Of a stretch of 64,000 bases of DNA, positions 56,563-64,000 are shown piece after piece. The stretch is from Gammaproteobacteria bacterium (lineage in GTDB: Bacteria; Pseudomonadota; Gammaproteobacteria; GRL18): assembly GCA_016744375.1 (NCBI GenBank), contig JADGEM010000009.1, positions 19,502-83,501 of the forward strand. Reading direction: 5' to 3'. The position numbers and the translations under genes are program-made. The notes under the pieces were generated by a model. It worked only from the letters and a program-made list of their open reading frames with translations. It searched no databases and was not told where the DNA came from. Each line of letters opens with the position of its first letter. Position 1 is the first letter of the stretch.

Positions 56563-57711
56563 ATGAGCGAAAAATTCAGTATTAGTGATATTTACGATAA
56601 GAATATTAACTTTTTGATTGGTTCAGGGGCATCCTTTGGACTCTTTCCAACTTTATCCTTGGATATAAAAGGTAATGATGAAAGCGTACAAACTATTGAG
56701 ACATTAGCTACTATCTTTGATAAGGATGCTGACAAAACACTTTATAGCTTACTTTTTATGCATTATTACAAATCGTGCATTGAGCCAGTAATGACTTTTG
56801 ATTTAGAAGAGGCAAAGTCTGACCAGGAAAACAGTAAAGTTCTTAAAAACTATGAATGCTTTATTGTCACACTTTTAAGCATATTGCAAAGGCGTAAAAA
56901 AGATAAAAAGTGCAATATTTTCACTACTAATTATGACGGTTGCTTTACTCATGTAGCAGATGACATTTTACAACGTGGTGGTGAAGACTTTATTGTTAAT
57001 GATGGAACTAGAGGATTCAGTAAACGCTATTTGCAGGCGAAGAACTTCAATAGCTTTGTATGCCAAACAGGAGTTTTTGAACGTCACTATACAGAAATTC
57101 CTCAAATAAATTTAATTCATCTTCATGGGTCGGTATACTGGTATCAAGACGGTGAAAGTATTCGTGTGAATTATTCTAATAAAAATACTGAGCGAAAAAT
57201 TAATAATGACTTATTTCAAAAACTTGAAGGATTTTCTGAAGTTCTTATTGATAACACTAAAAAAATAAGTGACCTTCCAAATAATGAACTTTTACAAGAT
57301 GAAATGGAAAAGTTCTGGTCTGCTTATAACAAACTACCAATAGTAAATCCGACCAAGTGGAAGTTTCATCAGACTGTCTTTGAAGAACATTATTATCAAA
57401 TGCTTAGACTTCTAAGCTATGAATTAGAAAAGCCCAATAGTATATTTATAACATTTGGTTTTTCATTTGCCGATGAGCATATACTGAATTTAGTAAAACG
57501 ATCTCTCGCAAATCCTTCACTACAAATGTTTATCTGCTGTTTTAATCAGGATGAGTATTTAAAAATACATTCTCTGTTTAAACTTTACAAAAATGTAAAA
57601 TACATTACTGTCGATAGTTTTCTAGACTTTACCGCATTTAATGAAAAAATATTTACTCTTAATCCTTTGGTTCAAGAAACTCCAGAAGAAGTTGTTGGGG
57701 AACAGGAATGA
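56563..57711 (+). CDS. SIR2-family NADase (SIR2 of a SIR2-HerA system)
   Basis: 382 aa. The NAD-binding GSGAS is at 20-24, TTNYD at 121-125, the catalytic-type HGS at 188-190 and GFSFADEH at 299-306. This order is that of the SIR2-like domain in defence systems. Together with the HerA partner directly behind (four-base overlap), it matches the SIR2-HerA (Nezha-type) system, in which the complex depletes NAD+ and aborts phage infection. Length fits the known SIR2 subunit of about 400 aa. Confidence 0.85.
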   Translation: MSEKFSISDIYDKNINFLIGSGASFGLFPTLSLDIKGNDESVQTIETLATIFDKDADKTLYSLLFMHYYKSCIEPVMTFDLEEAKSDQENSKVLKNYECFIVTLLSILQRRKKDKKCNIFTTNYDGCFTHVADDILQRGGEDFIVNDGTRGFSKRYLQAKNFNSFVCQTGVFERHYTEIPQINLIHLHGSVYWYQDGESIRVNYSNKNTERKINNDLFQKLEGFSEVLIDNTKKISDLPNNELLQDEMEKFWSAYNKLPIVNPTKWKFHQTVFEEHYYQMLRLLSYELEKPNSIFITFGFSFADEHILNLVKRSLANPSLQMFICCFNQDEYLKIHSLFKLYKNVKYITVDSFLDFTAFNEKIFTLNPLVQETPEEVVGEQE

Positions 57712-59477
57712 GTATTATCGTTGGAGAAGTAATTGCTATAAATGGAGTGAAAATAACACTAAAGGTATTTGAAGAGTCAAGTAAAGATACACTGTACTAT
57801 CTTGGAGAAAAGTACAAGGGTGTTTCGATCCGAGAATATATCTCCATTCAACGAGGGTTTAGGGATATTATATGTATTGTTGAGGGAGAGTACTTGGATG
57901 AAAATAAATTTGAAAAAGATGGCAATAAAACTAACTATATTAGGAAACTTGATGCTAAGCCAATAGGTTACTTTGAACATGGAGCATTTAATGAAGGTAT
58001 AAAATATTTACCCATGATTAAAGATTCAGCATTCCTTCTTAAAGAAGATAAAATATCAGAAATCTATAGCAAGGGGAAAAATGATGGATTTGTTATAGGA
58101 GAAATGCTTAAAGAAGAATTACCTATTTCTCTCCCTTGGCAAAAGCTATTTAACAGTCATATTGGTATATTTGGTAACACCGGAAGTGGAAAGTCAAATA
58201 CATTGGCAAAACTATACACAGTGCTTTTTGAGCAGAAAGTTGATGTTATTACTGATAAAAGTAAGTTTGTAATATTAGACTTCAATGGAGAATACACGGG
58301 TGAACAACTTATAGGTGAACCTTACAAATCGACATTAAAGCTAAATACTTACACTGCTAGTGAAGATAAATTTCCTTTATATGAAGCTGAATTTTGGAAT
58401 ACTGAAACTCTCAGTATCCTATTTCAGGCTACAGCCAATACTCAGCGTCCATTTATCAATAGAATCATAAGTGGTCGAGACCGATTTCGTGATGTCCATA
58501 ATAGTCTTTTTAACTATATCAAATCAACGTTTAGCGCAGTTTTTAGTGCTGCCTCTCCTAAAGCGGAAGCACTAGACCTCCTCAGAAATATCTCGAGTGT
58601 ATTGGGAACAGATGAGCTAAAGGACACACTTAAAAATATAAAGTGGATTGGAGGTAATGCTCATTCATTTGTAGGGCCTGGTGTAAATGATTATTACAAT
58701 GCTGATGGTGTGACGTATGCGAGAGTATTAGGTGATATAGTTGATCAAATCCAAACTAATAACCTTGACAATTTTGATGAATTAATTGTGAGGGCTAATT
58801 TACAGCTGACTAGAGATTTTATTAATGGGTATGTTCAGTTCGAGCACATTCAACCACTTCTCAAGAGAATTGATTCCTCTCTGTCAGGTTTGAGGAAGGT
58901 CATATGTATTGTTGAACAAGCAAATAATTTTAATCTTCTTACAGTGATTTCACTCCGTAAATGTAATCAGGAAATGAAAAAGATATTGCCTCTTTTAATT
59001 GCAAAGCACTTCTATCAACAACACAAAAATGAAGTTGAAAACCCACCGAATAAAACAATGCACCTCATTATTGATGAAGCTCATAATATACTATCGCAAC
59101 AATCTTCAAGTGAGCATGAAAGTTGGAAAGACTACAGACTGGAGTTGTTTGAAGAAATTATAAAAGAAGGACGAAAATTTGGTGTATTTATCACTCTTTC
59201 AAGCCAGAGGCCAGCTGATATCTCTTCTACAATTGTTTCTCAGCTTCACAATTTTTTTATACATCGTTTGGTTAATGAAAGAGATTTATTCCTTCTTGAT
59301 AACACCATTAGTACATTAGATGCTTTGTCACGGAGTCTGATCCCGAACCTTTCTAAAGGTAATTGTATCGCAACTGGAACATCATTTGATTTACCAATGG
59401 TTTTGCAAGTACATCGCCTTGATAAAGAAAAGCAGCCAGACAGTGAGGATGTAGACCTTGAATCTTTATGGACATAA
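57708..59477 (+). CDS. HerA-type ATPase of the SIR2-HerA system
   Basis: 589 aa. An N-terminal HAS-barrel-like region (IVGEVIAINGVKITLKV) precedes the Walker A GNTGSGKS at 156-163 and the Walker B LIIDEAH at 453-459; LSSQRPADISS is a typical HerA/FtsK-like sensor block. HerA forms hexamers. In the known system it binds SIR2 into a large assembly with nuclease and NADase functions. Begins inside the SIR2 stop, so the two are translated in fixed proportion. Confidence 0.88.
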   Translation: MSIIVGEVIAINGVKITLKVFEESSKDTLYYLGEKYKGVSIREYISIQRGFRDIICIVEGEYLDENKFEKDGNKTNYIRKLDAKPIGYFEHGAFNEGIKYLPMIKDSAFLLKEDKISEIYSKGKNDGFVIGEMLKEELPISLPWQKLFNSHIGIFGNTGSGKSNTLAKLYTVLFEQKVDVITDKSKFVILDFNGEYTGEQLIGEPYKSTLKLNTYTASEDKFPLYEAEFWNTETLSILFQATANTQRPFINRIISGRDRFRDVHNSLFNYIKSTFSAVFSAASPKAEALDLLRNISSVLGTDELKDTLKNIKWIGGNAHSFVGPGVNDYYNADGVTYARVLGDIVDQIQTNNLDNFDELIVRANLQLTRDFINGYVQFEHIQPLLKRIDSSLSGLRKVICIVEQANNFNLLTVISLRKCNQEMKKILPLLIAKHFYQQHKNEVENPPNKTMHLIIDEAHNILSQQSSSEHESWKDYRLELFEEIIKEGRKFGVFITLSSQRPADISSTIVSQLHNFFIHRLVNERDLFLLDNTISTLDALSRSLIPNLSKGNCIATGTSFDLPMVLQVHRLDKEKQPDSEDVDLESLWT

Positions 59478-59580
59478 TCTTGAATGCATTGTAGAAGTTC
59501 TGTACTCGGAAAAATTTACTTACTACGCTCCAATCTTCCTGTGAGCAAAGCCTTAAATTCTTAAAAAGGAAATCCATCAT

Positions 59581-60111
59581 ATGTCTATTGCATATAATAA
59601 TTTCAAAATGGCAATGAGAGATGCAAATGATCTGCTTGCTTGTTATGATTCATTAAATTCTGGTGAGCAACCAAGAGCACCAGAGGTACTAAAAAGAGCC
59701 ACACTAATTATGGTTCTTACTGCTTGGGAAACATATATTGAAGATATGGCAACAGAGATGTTTAATTCCAAATTTGGTGTTCTTAAAGGTTGTCATGTCG
59801 GTAATTATATCCAAGAACAATTTTCTGTTAGATTAAAAATGTTTCATAATCCGGATTCTAAAAAAACAAAAATGCTTTTTATGGAGTTCTTTGGCATTGA
59901 TGTAACAGAGAAATGGGAATGGAATAACTATTTACCAGAACAAGCCAGAACCAAATTAAATAAGTGGATAAAAATCCGTGGTGAAGCTGTACATAGATCT
60001 CAAATTGATATAGCAAAGCCTCATATTGTAAAAAGAGATGATCTTGAAAAATGTATTCGCTTTTTTTTAGAACTTACTAAAACAACAGATAATGTTTTGT
60101 CTAAAGTATAG
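59581..60111 (+). CDS. HEPN-domain protein (RiboL-PSP/MAE type)
   Basis: 176 aa. The HEPN motif RGEAVH is at 133-138 (R-x4-H), following a helix starting YLPEQARTKLNKWI. The first half has WETYIEDMATEMF typical of MAE/RiboL-PSP-HEPN proteins. AAGGA lies nine bases before the ATG. It is 103 bases after HerA and so probably in the same transcript. A ribonuclease or toxin role is inferred. Confidence 0.75.
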   Translation: MSIAYNNFKMAMRDANDLLACYDSLNSGEQPRAPEVLKRATLIMVLTAWETYIEDMATEMFNSKFGVLKGCHVGNYIQEQFSVRLKMFHNPDSKKTKMLFMEFFGIDVTEKWEWNNYLPEQARTKLNKWIKIRGEAVHRSQIDIAKPHIVKRDDLEKCIRFFLELTKTTDNVLSKV

Positions 60112-60158
60112 AAATTTAACAAAACTTATTCGCTGATTAAATAAGGTTGTATTAAATT

Positions 60159-61325
60159 ATGGGGACATACTCAGGTCTCAGTTTGGGTAAACTTGAAGTT
60201 GCATGGAGCAAAAACGAAAATTTGCTCAGCCATAGTGAACTTTATCAAGAAGAGAATCTTAAATCACGGCCAATAGAAAATAGTGATGATGAAAGACCTG
60301 AAGAATGGTATGAACAGTCGTTAGATTTAGTCAAAGATCGGCTTGAACTTTTAGGTTATACATTGGAACATGCGAAAGGAGAATTCGAAAATCCTTCTCC
60401 GTTTACAGATGATGAGCCTCTTCCTCTTACGTTTGAAGAGGTATTTAGTATTTTGAAGACTATTGATTTGAATAAGGTCACTAACGAATTTAGCGAAAAG
60501 CCCAAGCCAGGAGAGTTTGCGCCGGAGTACATTCAAGAATTAGTTCGCTCAACTCGTGATCTTAGTTTTGCATTTAATCACTGGGATCTAGATGCTCTTC
60601 TTGAAAATTTTAGTCCATATTCACAATTACGAGTGTTAGCTGAGAGCCCGCATAATTTGAACCTGCCAGTAATATGGGATTTTGACGGTGTAGTCAGAAA
60701 TGGGTGGGTTGAACGAGAGCAAGTAACTCATGGTACAAATAGGAAGTTTTTGATTGTTACTGAAGGGAGCTCAGATTCCAAAATACTTCGAAAAGCTATT
60801 GATTTGTTAAGGCCACATATAAAAGATTTCTTTTATTTTGTAGACATGCAGGAAGGTTATCCATTTACTGGTACAGGAAATCTTTTCAATTTCGTAAAAG
60901 GTTTATGTAGCATAGATATTCAAAATGATGTCGTGGTCATTTTTGATAATGATGCAGAAGGTGTTTTAGCTATGAATCGGTGTACAAGCCTCAGGTTGCC
61001 AGAAAATTTAAAAGTAATGAAGTTACCAGATCTGCCAGAATTTAGGAGGTTTCTTACTGTTGGGCCAATTAGTGAGGAATTTGCAGAGATTAACGGTAAG
61101 GCTGCATCAATCGAGTGCTATTTAGATCTTGATGAGTTTGCTAAAGTTCGCTGGACAAATTATAGAGAAAGTTTAAATTGTTATCACGGATCACTAATTG
61201 CGAAGGATAAATACAAGAAAAAGTTCCTGAAACAGGAAATAAAAGAGAATGATTACAATTACAGCAAGCTTGAACGTACGCTTGATCTGGTTGTATCTGA
61301 ATGTACGTGTATACGTTCCAATTAA
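60159..61325 (+). CDS. HEPN/Toprim-like protein
   Basis: 388 aa. The start block MGTYSGLSLGKLEVAWSKN fits the 'HEPN/Toprim-associated' N-terminal domain. The C-terminal part has a Toprim-like core: TEGSSD at 201-206 with Glu202, and the metal-binding FDNDAEG with Asp263 and Asp265. Toprim domains cut or join nucleic acid; the same fold is in OLD nucleases. No ATPase domain is seen in this protein. It lies 47 bases after the HEPN gene. Confidence 0.65.
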   Translation: MGTYSGLSLGKLEVAWSKNENLLSHSELYQEENLKSRPIENSDDERPEEWYEQSLDLVKDRLELLGYTLEHAKGEFENPSPFTDDEPLPLTFEEVFSILKTIDLNKVTNEFSEKPKPGEFAPEYIQELVRSTRDLSFAFNHWDLDALLENFSPYSQLRVLAESPHNLNLPVIWDFDGVVRNGWVEREQVTHGTNRKFLIVTEGSSDSKILRKAIDLLRPHIKDFFYFVDMQEGYPFTGTGNLFNFVKGLCSIDIQNDVVVIFDNDAEGVLAMNRCTSLRLPENLKVMKLPDLPEFRRFLTVGPISEEFAEINGKAASIECYLDLDEFAKVRWTNYRESLNCYHGSLIAKDKYKKKFLKQEIKENDYNYSKLERTLDLVVSECTCIRSN

Positions 61326-61402
61326 AATTTGCGTGACAAGCATAGCTAGAGGGTCGCCTCGTCAAGCGTGGAGAATTGGATGTTATTTTTTTGGAGGAAA
61401 CT

Positions 61403-61630
61403 ATGAGTAATAATTCACAACATGTACTAAGCAATGTGAAAGGTGGGTGGGATGTTAAAAAGAGTGGTGCTGATCGAGCCTCAAAGCATTTTGACACTCA
61501 AGATGAGGCTATTCAATGGGCTAAGACAGTAGCTAAAAATCAAAAAGCTGAGCTATATGTTCACAGTAAGGATGGGAAAATCAGGGAAAAAAATAGCTAT
61601 GGTAATGATCCTCATCCTCCAAAAGGTTAG
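61403..61630 (+). CDS. DUF2188 protein
   Basis: 75 aa. The pattern NVKGGWDVKKSGADRASKHF followed by QDEAIQWAKTVAKNQKAEL and HSKDGKIREKNSYG is that of DUF2188, a small beta-alpha domain. The ATG at 61403 follows GGAGGA by five bases, much better than the earlier 61376. Function unknown; it is often found near DNA-damage or defence genes. Confidence 0.78.
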   Translation: MSNNSQHVLSNVKGGWDVKKSGADRASKHFDTQDEAIQWAKTVAKNQKAELYVHSKDGKIREKNSYGNDPHPPKG

Positions 61631-61645
61631 GAGTAATTTCGAAGT

Positions 61646-62251
61646 ATGAAAAATTTTGAAAAAAATGTCTTCGTAAACTGTCCATTTGATGATGATTATC
61701 GTCAATTGCTTCTTTCTATTGTGTTCACGGTTAAGTACTTAGGTTATTTCCCAAGATTATCTCTTGAGCGTGCAGATTCTGCTGAATCACGGATTACTAA
61801 AATTGTTGGTTTAATTAATGAGTCCAAATTTGGTATTCATGATTTATCACGGATCATTTCTAAAGGTAAGGATGAACACTATAGAATGAACATGCCTTTT
61901 GAGCTTGGGATTGACTATGGCTCAAAAGTTCTTAAAGGTGGGCAGTGGGAGACAAAGCAACTTTTGGTGCTGGAAAAAGAAAGGTATAGGTATCAAAAGG
62001 CACTTTCTGATCTCTCAGGCTCTGATATAAAAAATCACGATGATGAACCTGTTAAAGTTGTTAAAGTAGTCCGTGATTGGTTTGTAGCTACTGAAAGTAT
62101 TCGTGCAGACAGCGGTAATAAAATTTGGTCAAAATTCAATGAATTTAATGCTTATCTATATGATCAAGCAGTAGAAATCGATGGACACGATAGTGTGGAT
62201 GAACTCCAGGTGATTGAAGTTCTTCGCCATATCGATGACTGGTTAGTATAA
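61646..62251 (+). CDS. TIR/nucleoside-deoxyribosyltransferase-like protein
   Basis: 201 aa. The strand NVFVNCPFDDDYRQLLLSI opens a Rossmann-like domain, followed by ESRITKIVGLINESKFGIHD and MNMPFELGID with Glu86 in the position of the TIR/NDT catalytic Glu. I infer an NAD- or nucleotide-cleaving or sensing enzyme of that fold; the sequence alone cannot decide. It starts 15 bases after the DUF2188 gene, so the two are clearly co-transcribed. Confidence 0.6.
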   Translation: MKNFEKNVFVNCPFDDDYRQLLLSIVFTVKYLGYFPRLSLERADSAESRITKIVGLINESKFGIHDLSRIISKGKDEHYRMNMPFELGIDYGSKVLKGGQWETKQLLVLEKERYRYQKALSDLSGSDIKNHDDEPVKVVKVVRDWFVATESIRADSGNKIWSKFNEFNAYLYDQAVEIDGHDSVDELQVIEVLRHIDDWLV

Positions 62252-62388
62252 AAAATATAACATGATACTTATTTGGATTTAGAATGGGACTTAGTGATGT
62301 TTAAACAACTTATGAGTGTATTGAATTAGATATCATTTTAACAATCTCTTTCCTTGTTCCAGTATATGCTCAAGGCAACATTAGCCAT

Positions 62389-63309
62389 ATGATTAAAGAC
62401 ATACCAAACTCAGATGAATTTGAATCCGCAGCGAAAGCGCAGTTTGATTTCGCATGGGATATTGTCATCTCGTTTCTGATAACTCTTGATGAGGCAGGGC
62501 AGTATGCGGATATTGAGGAGGAGGATGAAAAAGCCTTTTGGGAAACAGCTCGACAAAGAGTTCTTACTTCGTTGATAATTGCCCAGCAAGGCGTTGAATT
62601 GGCCATAAAGGGAAAAATTGTTTCTATTAGTCCATATATCTTAATCTCTGGCAATCATTCAGAATGGCCAAAAGATAAAGATGGAACTGGAATGAGTTTT
62701 TCTGATTTTCGCTCAATTGATGCTCAGGATTTAATAAAAGTCCATGATAACGTCCATGAAGAAAATTTTGATGATGGTTTTTCAGAGCTTTTTGAGAAAT
62801 TGAGAAAGCTTAGAAATAAGGCTATGCATACCGTTGATACAAAGCTAAGTGTATCCGCTCAAGAGGTTGTAATAATTCTTCTTGAAGTTCATGAATATCT
62901 TTATCCCGATGATAGCTGGGTTTCAACTAGACGAGAATTCTTGAATGATTCTCCTGCCACCCAACTGTTTTTTGATACCGATCATGTTGAAGGGCTTGTT
63001 GCAAAGGAATTTTTAACAGTATTTAAGCTATTAACCTCCTCGCAAGTTAAGCGTTTCTTCAAAATTGACAAGAGGCAGCGTCTATATATTTGTCCAGAGT
63101 GCAAATATGAGGGTGAAAAGTACGAAATGATAGAACCCAAGTACGCTGTTTTGCAGCCTAATACTCCTGAGTCTGAGCATTTGTTCTGCTTTGTTTGCGG
63201 TGGTTTACACCAGGTCTCGAGAGCTAACTGTAATATTGATGATTGTCCAGGCAATGTGATTAGCGATGAATATGTGTGCTGTTGTACTTGCGGAGAAAGC
63301 CAGGACTAA
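62389..63309 (+). CDS. HEPN-like protein with C-terminal zinc ribbons
   Basis: 306 aa. A helical N-terminal part contains LRNKAMH with the R-x4-H of HEPN at 142-147. The C-terminal 75 residues have Cys235, 238, 267, 270, 281, 286, 297-299 and 301 in CxxC-like pairs (CPEC, CFVC), which suggests two or more zinc sites. The 137-base gap upstream is the largest of the run. It is the last gene before the right end of the island. A role as RNA-targeting effector or sensor is inferred. Confidence 0.6.
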   Translation: MIKDIPNSDEFESAAKAQFDFAWDIVISFLITLDEAGQYADIEEEDEKAFWETARQRVLTSLIIAQQGVELAIKGKIVSISPYILISGNHSEWPKDKDGTGMSFSDFRSIDAQDLIKVHDNVHEENFDDGFSELFEKLRKLRNKAMHTVDTKLSVSAQEVVIILLEVHEYLYPDDSWVSTRREFLNDSPATQLFFDTDHVEGLVAKEFLTVFKLLTSSQVKRFFKIDKRQRLYICPECKYEGEKYEMIEPKYAVLQPNTPESEHLFCFVCGGLHQVSRANCNIDDCPGNVISDEYVCCCTCGESQD

Positions 63310-63401
63310 CAAACACCGTCACTGGAACAACTTTTCCTCTGTGCTAAAACTTTGCTTGTACTACGGACGTTTTCTGAATTACCGCTTTATTAATTGATTT
63401 C

Positions 63402-63423
63402 ATTTAGGTGCATTTTAGGTGCA
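63402..63423. repeat. Right arm-type repeats for the integrase
   Basis: TTTAGGTGCA-type motif twice, about 11 bases apart, in the same orientation as the left pair at 41892-41912. The spacing of one helical turn suits cooperative integrase binding. Confidence 0.6.
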
Positions 63424-63449
63424 CTAACCCACTCCAAACAACATATTTA

Positions 63450-63510
63450 TACACCAATGAACACCATGTAAGAAACTGTAACCTGTTGTTTAATGGTGCT
63501 CGTTGGTGTA
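63450..63510. repeat. Inverted ACACCA-containing repeat near attR
   Basis: TACACCAATGAACACCAT at 63450-63467 and its near-complement at 63493-63510. Each arm has two ACACCA units ten bases apart. A related TACACCATATTTACACCAT lies beyond the core at 63657-63675. Confidence 0.5.
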
Positions 63511-63528
63511 CGATCTCTTTGAAAGTAG

Positions 63529-63580
63529 GACTCATAATCGGCAGGTCGACAGTTCGAGTCTGTCCAGGCCCACCATAATT
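63529..63580. repeat. attR core (52-bp direct repeat)
   Basis: Identical to 41782-41833. It contains only the 3' half of the tRNA (anticodon arm onward), so it is a duplication, not a second functional tRNA gene. Confidence 0.93.
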
Positions 63581-63614
63581 AAACCCTATAATTCAATTGG
63601 TTATAGGGTTTTTT
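63581..63614 (+). terminator. Terminator that probably belonged to the tRNA gene
   Basis: AAACCCTATAA / TTATAGGGTTT, an 11-bp perfect stem with a nine-base loop, then a T run. It starts directly behind the attR core. The left tRNA copy has no such terminator, so insertion separated the tRNA from it. Confidence 0.75.
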
Positions 63615-63987
63615 ATTACCTATTACTTTTACCTGAGAGTAAGTTTCTTCATATTTTACACCATATTTACACCATTTTTTGTTTGTTTTACCATACATCG
63701 GAAATGGAAAATAAAATGGATTAAGTGATTTAAGAATATTTGGAATATTAAAGATAAGGGCACTTAGAAACATCTTAATTAAGTCTGTCTACTCAGGTTG
63801 CTAAGTTTGTAAATAATAAAATCATAGATTTTTTTGTGATACCTTTCACGAATACCGTGGCATAAACTTTTGCTACAAAGCTCGCAGTAAATCAATTTAT
63901 ACGTAAGCGCTTAATCAACTACCGTTATTCCCAAACAATTTTCTCAGCTTCATAATGATCCTCACTAATTTATTATGAGGACTCTCG
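63615..63987. other. Right flank without a gene
   Basis: 373 bases with the ACACCA repeat at 63657-63675, AT-rich tracts and a TCCTCA...TGAGGA dyad (about 63958-63980) close to the next start codon. No convincing gene. Confidence 0.35.
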
Positions 63988-64000
63988 ATGAAAGCAGAAA
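63988..64000 (+). CDS. Start of a further gene (cut by window edge)
   Basis: An ATG at 63988 with TGAGGA about six bases upstream opens a frame that continues off the window (MKAE...). Only four codons are visible, so the product cannot be judged. Confidence 0.3.

Larger units (their letters stand above)
63310..63528. other. Right-end attachment region of the element
   Basis: 219 bases without a gene. It holds the ATTTAGGTGCA and TTTTAGGTGCA pair (63402-63423), matching the left-end arm repeats, and an inverted repeat: TACACCAATGAACACCAT (63450-63467) versus the complement of 63493-63510 (16 of 18 positions). These are probable integrase/excisionase sites. Confidence 0.55.
41782..63580. mobile_element. 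Integrative genomic island in a tRNA gene (about 21.8 kb)
   Basis: A 52-bp perfect direct repeat starting inside the tRNA anticodon arm bounds the region. A tyrosine integrase gene begins 105 bases inside the left end and points inward. The content is AT-rich compared with the core genes: replication genes (primase, ATPase), a restriction-modification set, a second recombinase, orphan genes and a defence run with SIR2-HerA. There is no phage head, tail, terminase or relaxase gene. It therefore looks like a satellite-like island or a mobilisable element that depends on a helper for transfer. Confidence 0.9.

Noticed and set aside
63529..63580. Possible second tRNA gene
   Set aside because: Only the anticodon arm onward is present; the acceptor 5' strand and D arm are absent. 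It is the attR copy of the tRNA 3' half.
41782..63580. Prophage
   Set aside because: No terminase, portal, capsid, tail, holin or lysin gene is visible; only replication, recombination and defence genes.
1..64000. CRISPR arrays
   Set aside because: No regularly spaced direct repeats of 20-40 bases were seen anywhere; the short repeats found are at attachment sites or hairpins.

Overview
The window looks like a mesophilic, moderately AT-rich gammaproteobacterial chromosome carrying two accessory blocks. The evidence is the non-enteric gene order cca ... folB-folK ... plsY / tsaD / rpsU / yqeY / dnaG / rpoD / tRNA, together with NnrS, SirB2, AmmeMemoRadiSam proteins A and B, a NDUFA9-type dehydrogenase and a DUF2157-GDYXXLXY pair. 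The species cannot be named from the sequence alone.

Layout. (1) Positions 1-6113: an accessory, probably defence-related, plus-strand run. It holds the tail of a specificity or modification-like protein, an ORC/CDC6-like AAA+ ATPase with a zinc ribbon, a HEPN-domain protein, a RecD2-type helicase with a large insertion, and a TPR-like protein. (2) 6114-9909: a gene-poor scar region with a GDSL-like hydrolase, a lipoprotein, decayed intergenic DNA and a ComM gene that has lost its N-terminal part. (3) 9910-41828: core chromosome. It covers tRNA modification (ttcA, tsaD, cca), membrane maintenance (qmcA/nfeD, uppP, plsY), translation (typA, rpsU, a tRNA), nucleotide and folate metabolism (pyrE, pteridine reductase, folB-folK fusion), stress response (NnrS, a Tat-exported superoxide reductase-like protein, xth), signalling (a CheW protein split by a CZB domain, a cNMP-HDOD protein) and the macromolecular-synthesis cluster rpsU-yqeY-dnaG-rpoD. 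Two hairpin repeats of one family lie in opposite orientation behind pyrE.

(4) 41782-63580: a complete integrative element of about 21.8 kb in the 3' half of a CAU-anticodon tRNA gene. A 52-bp perfect direct repeat (41782-41833 and 63529-63580) bounds it. It encodes a tyrosine integrase next to the tRNA, a small winged-helix-like protein, a PriCT_2/Toprim primase, a D5-like ATPase, a TubC_N-like protein, a Dcm-Vsr-MvaI/BcnI restriction-modification set, a second recombinase of the Integrase_1 type, several orphan small genes, and then a long plus-strand defence run. That run starts with a SIR2-HerA pair and continues with a HEPN protein, a HEPN/Toprim-like protein, a DUF2188 protein, a TIR/deoxyribosyltransferase-like protein and a HEPN protein with a zinc-ribbon tail. 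No capsid, portal, terminase or relaxase gene is visible, so it resembles a satellite-like or mobilisable defence island rather than a prophage or ICE. To its right lies a hairpin terminator that probably belonged to the tRNA gene.

The best candidates for something undescribed are the five-gene cluster downstream of SIR2-HerA (59581-63309) and the ORC/CDC6-ATPase + HEPN (+ RecD2) run at the left edge.
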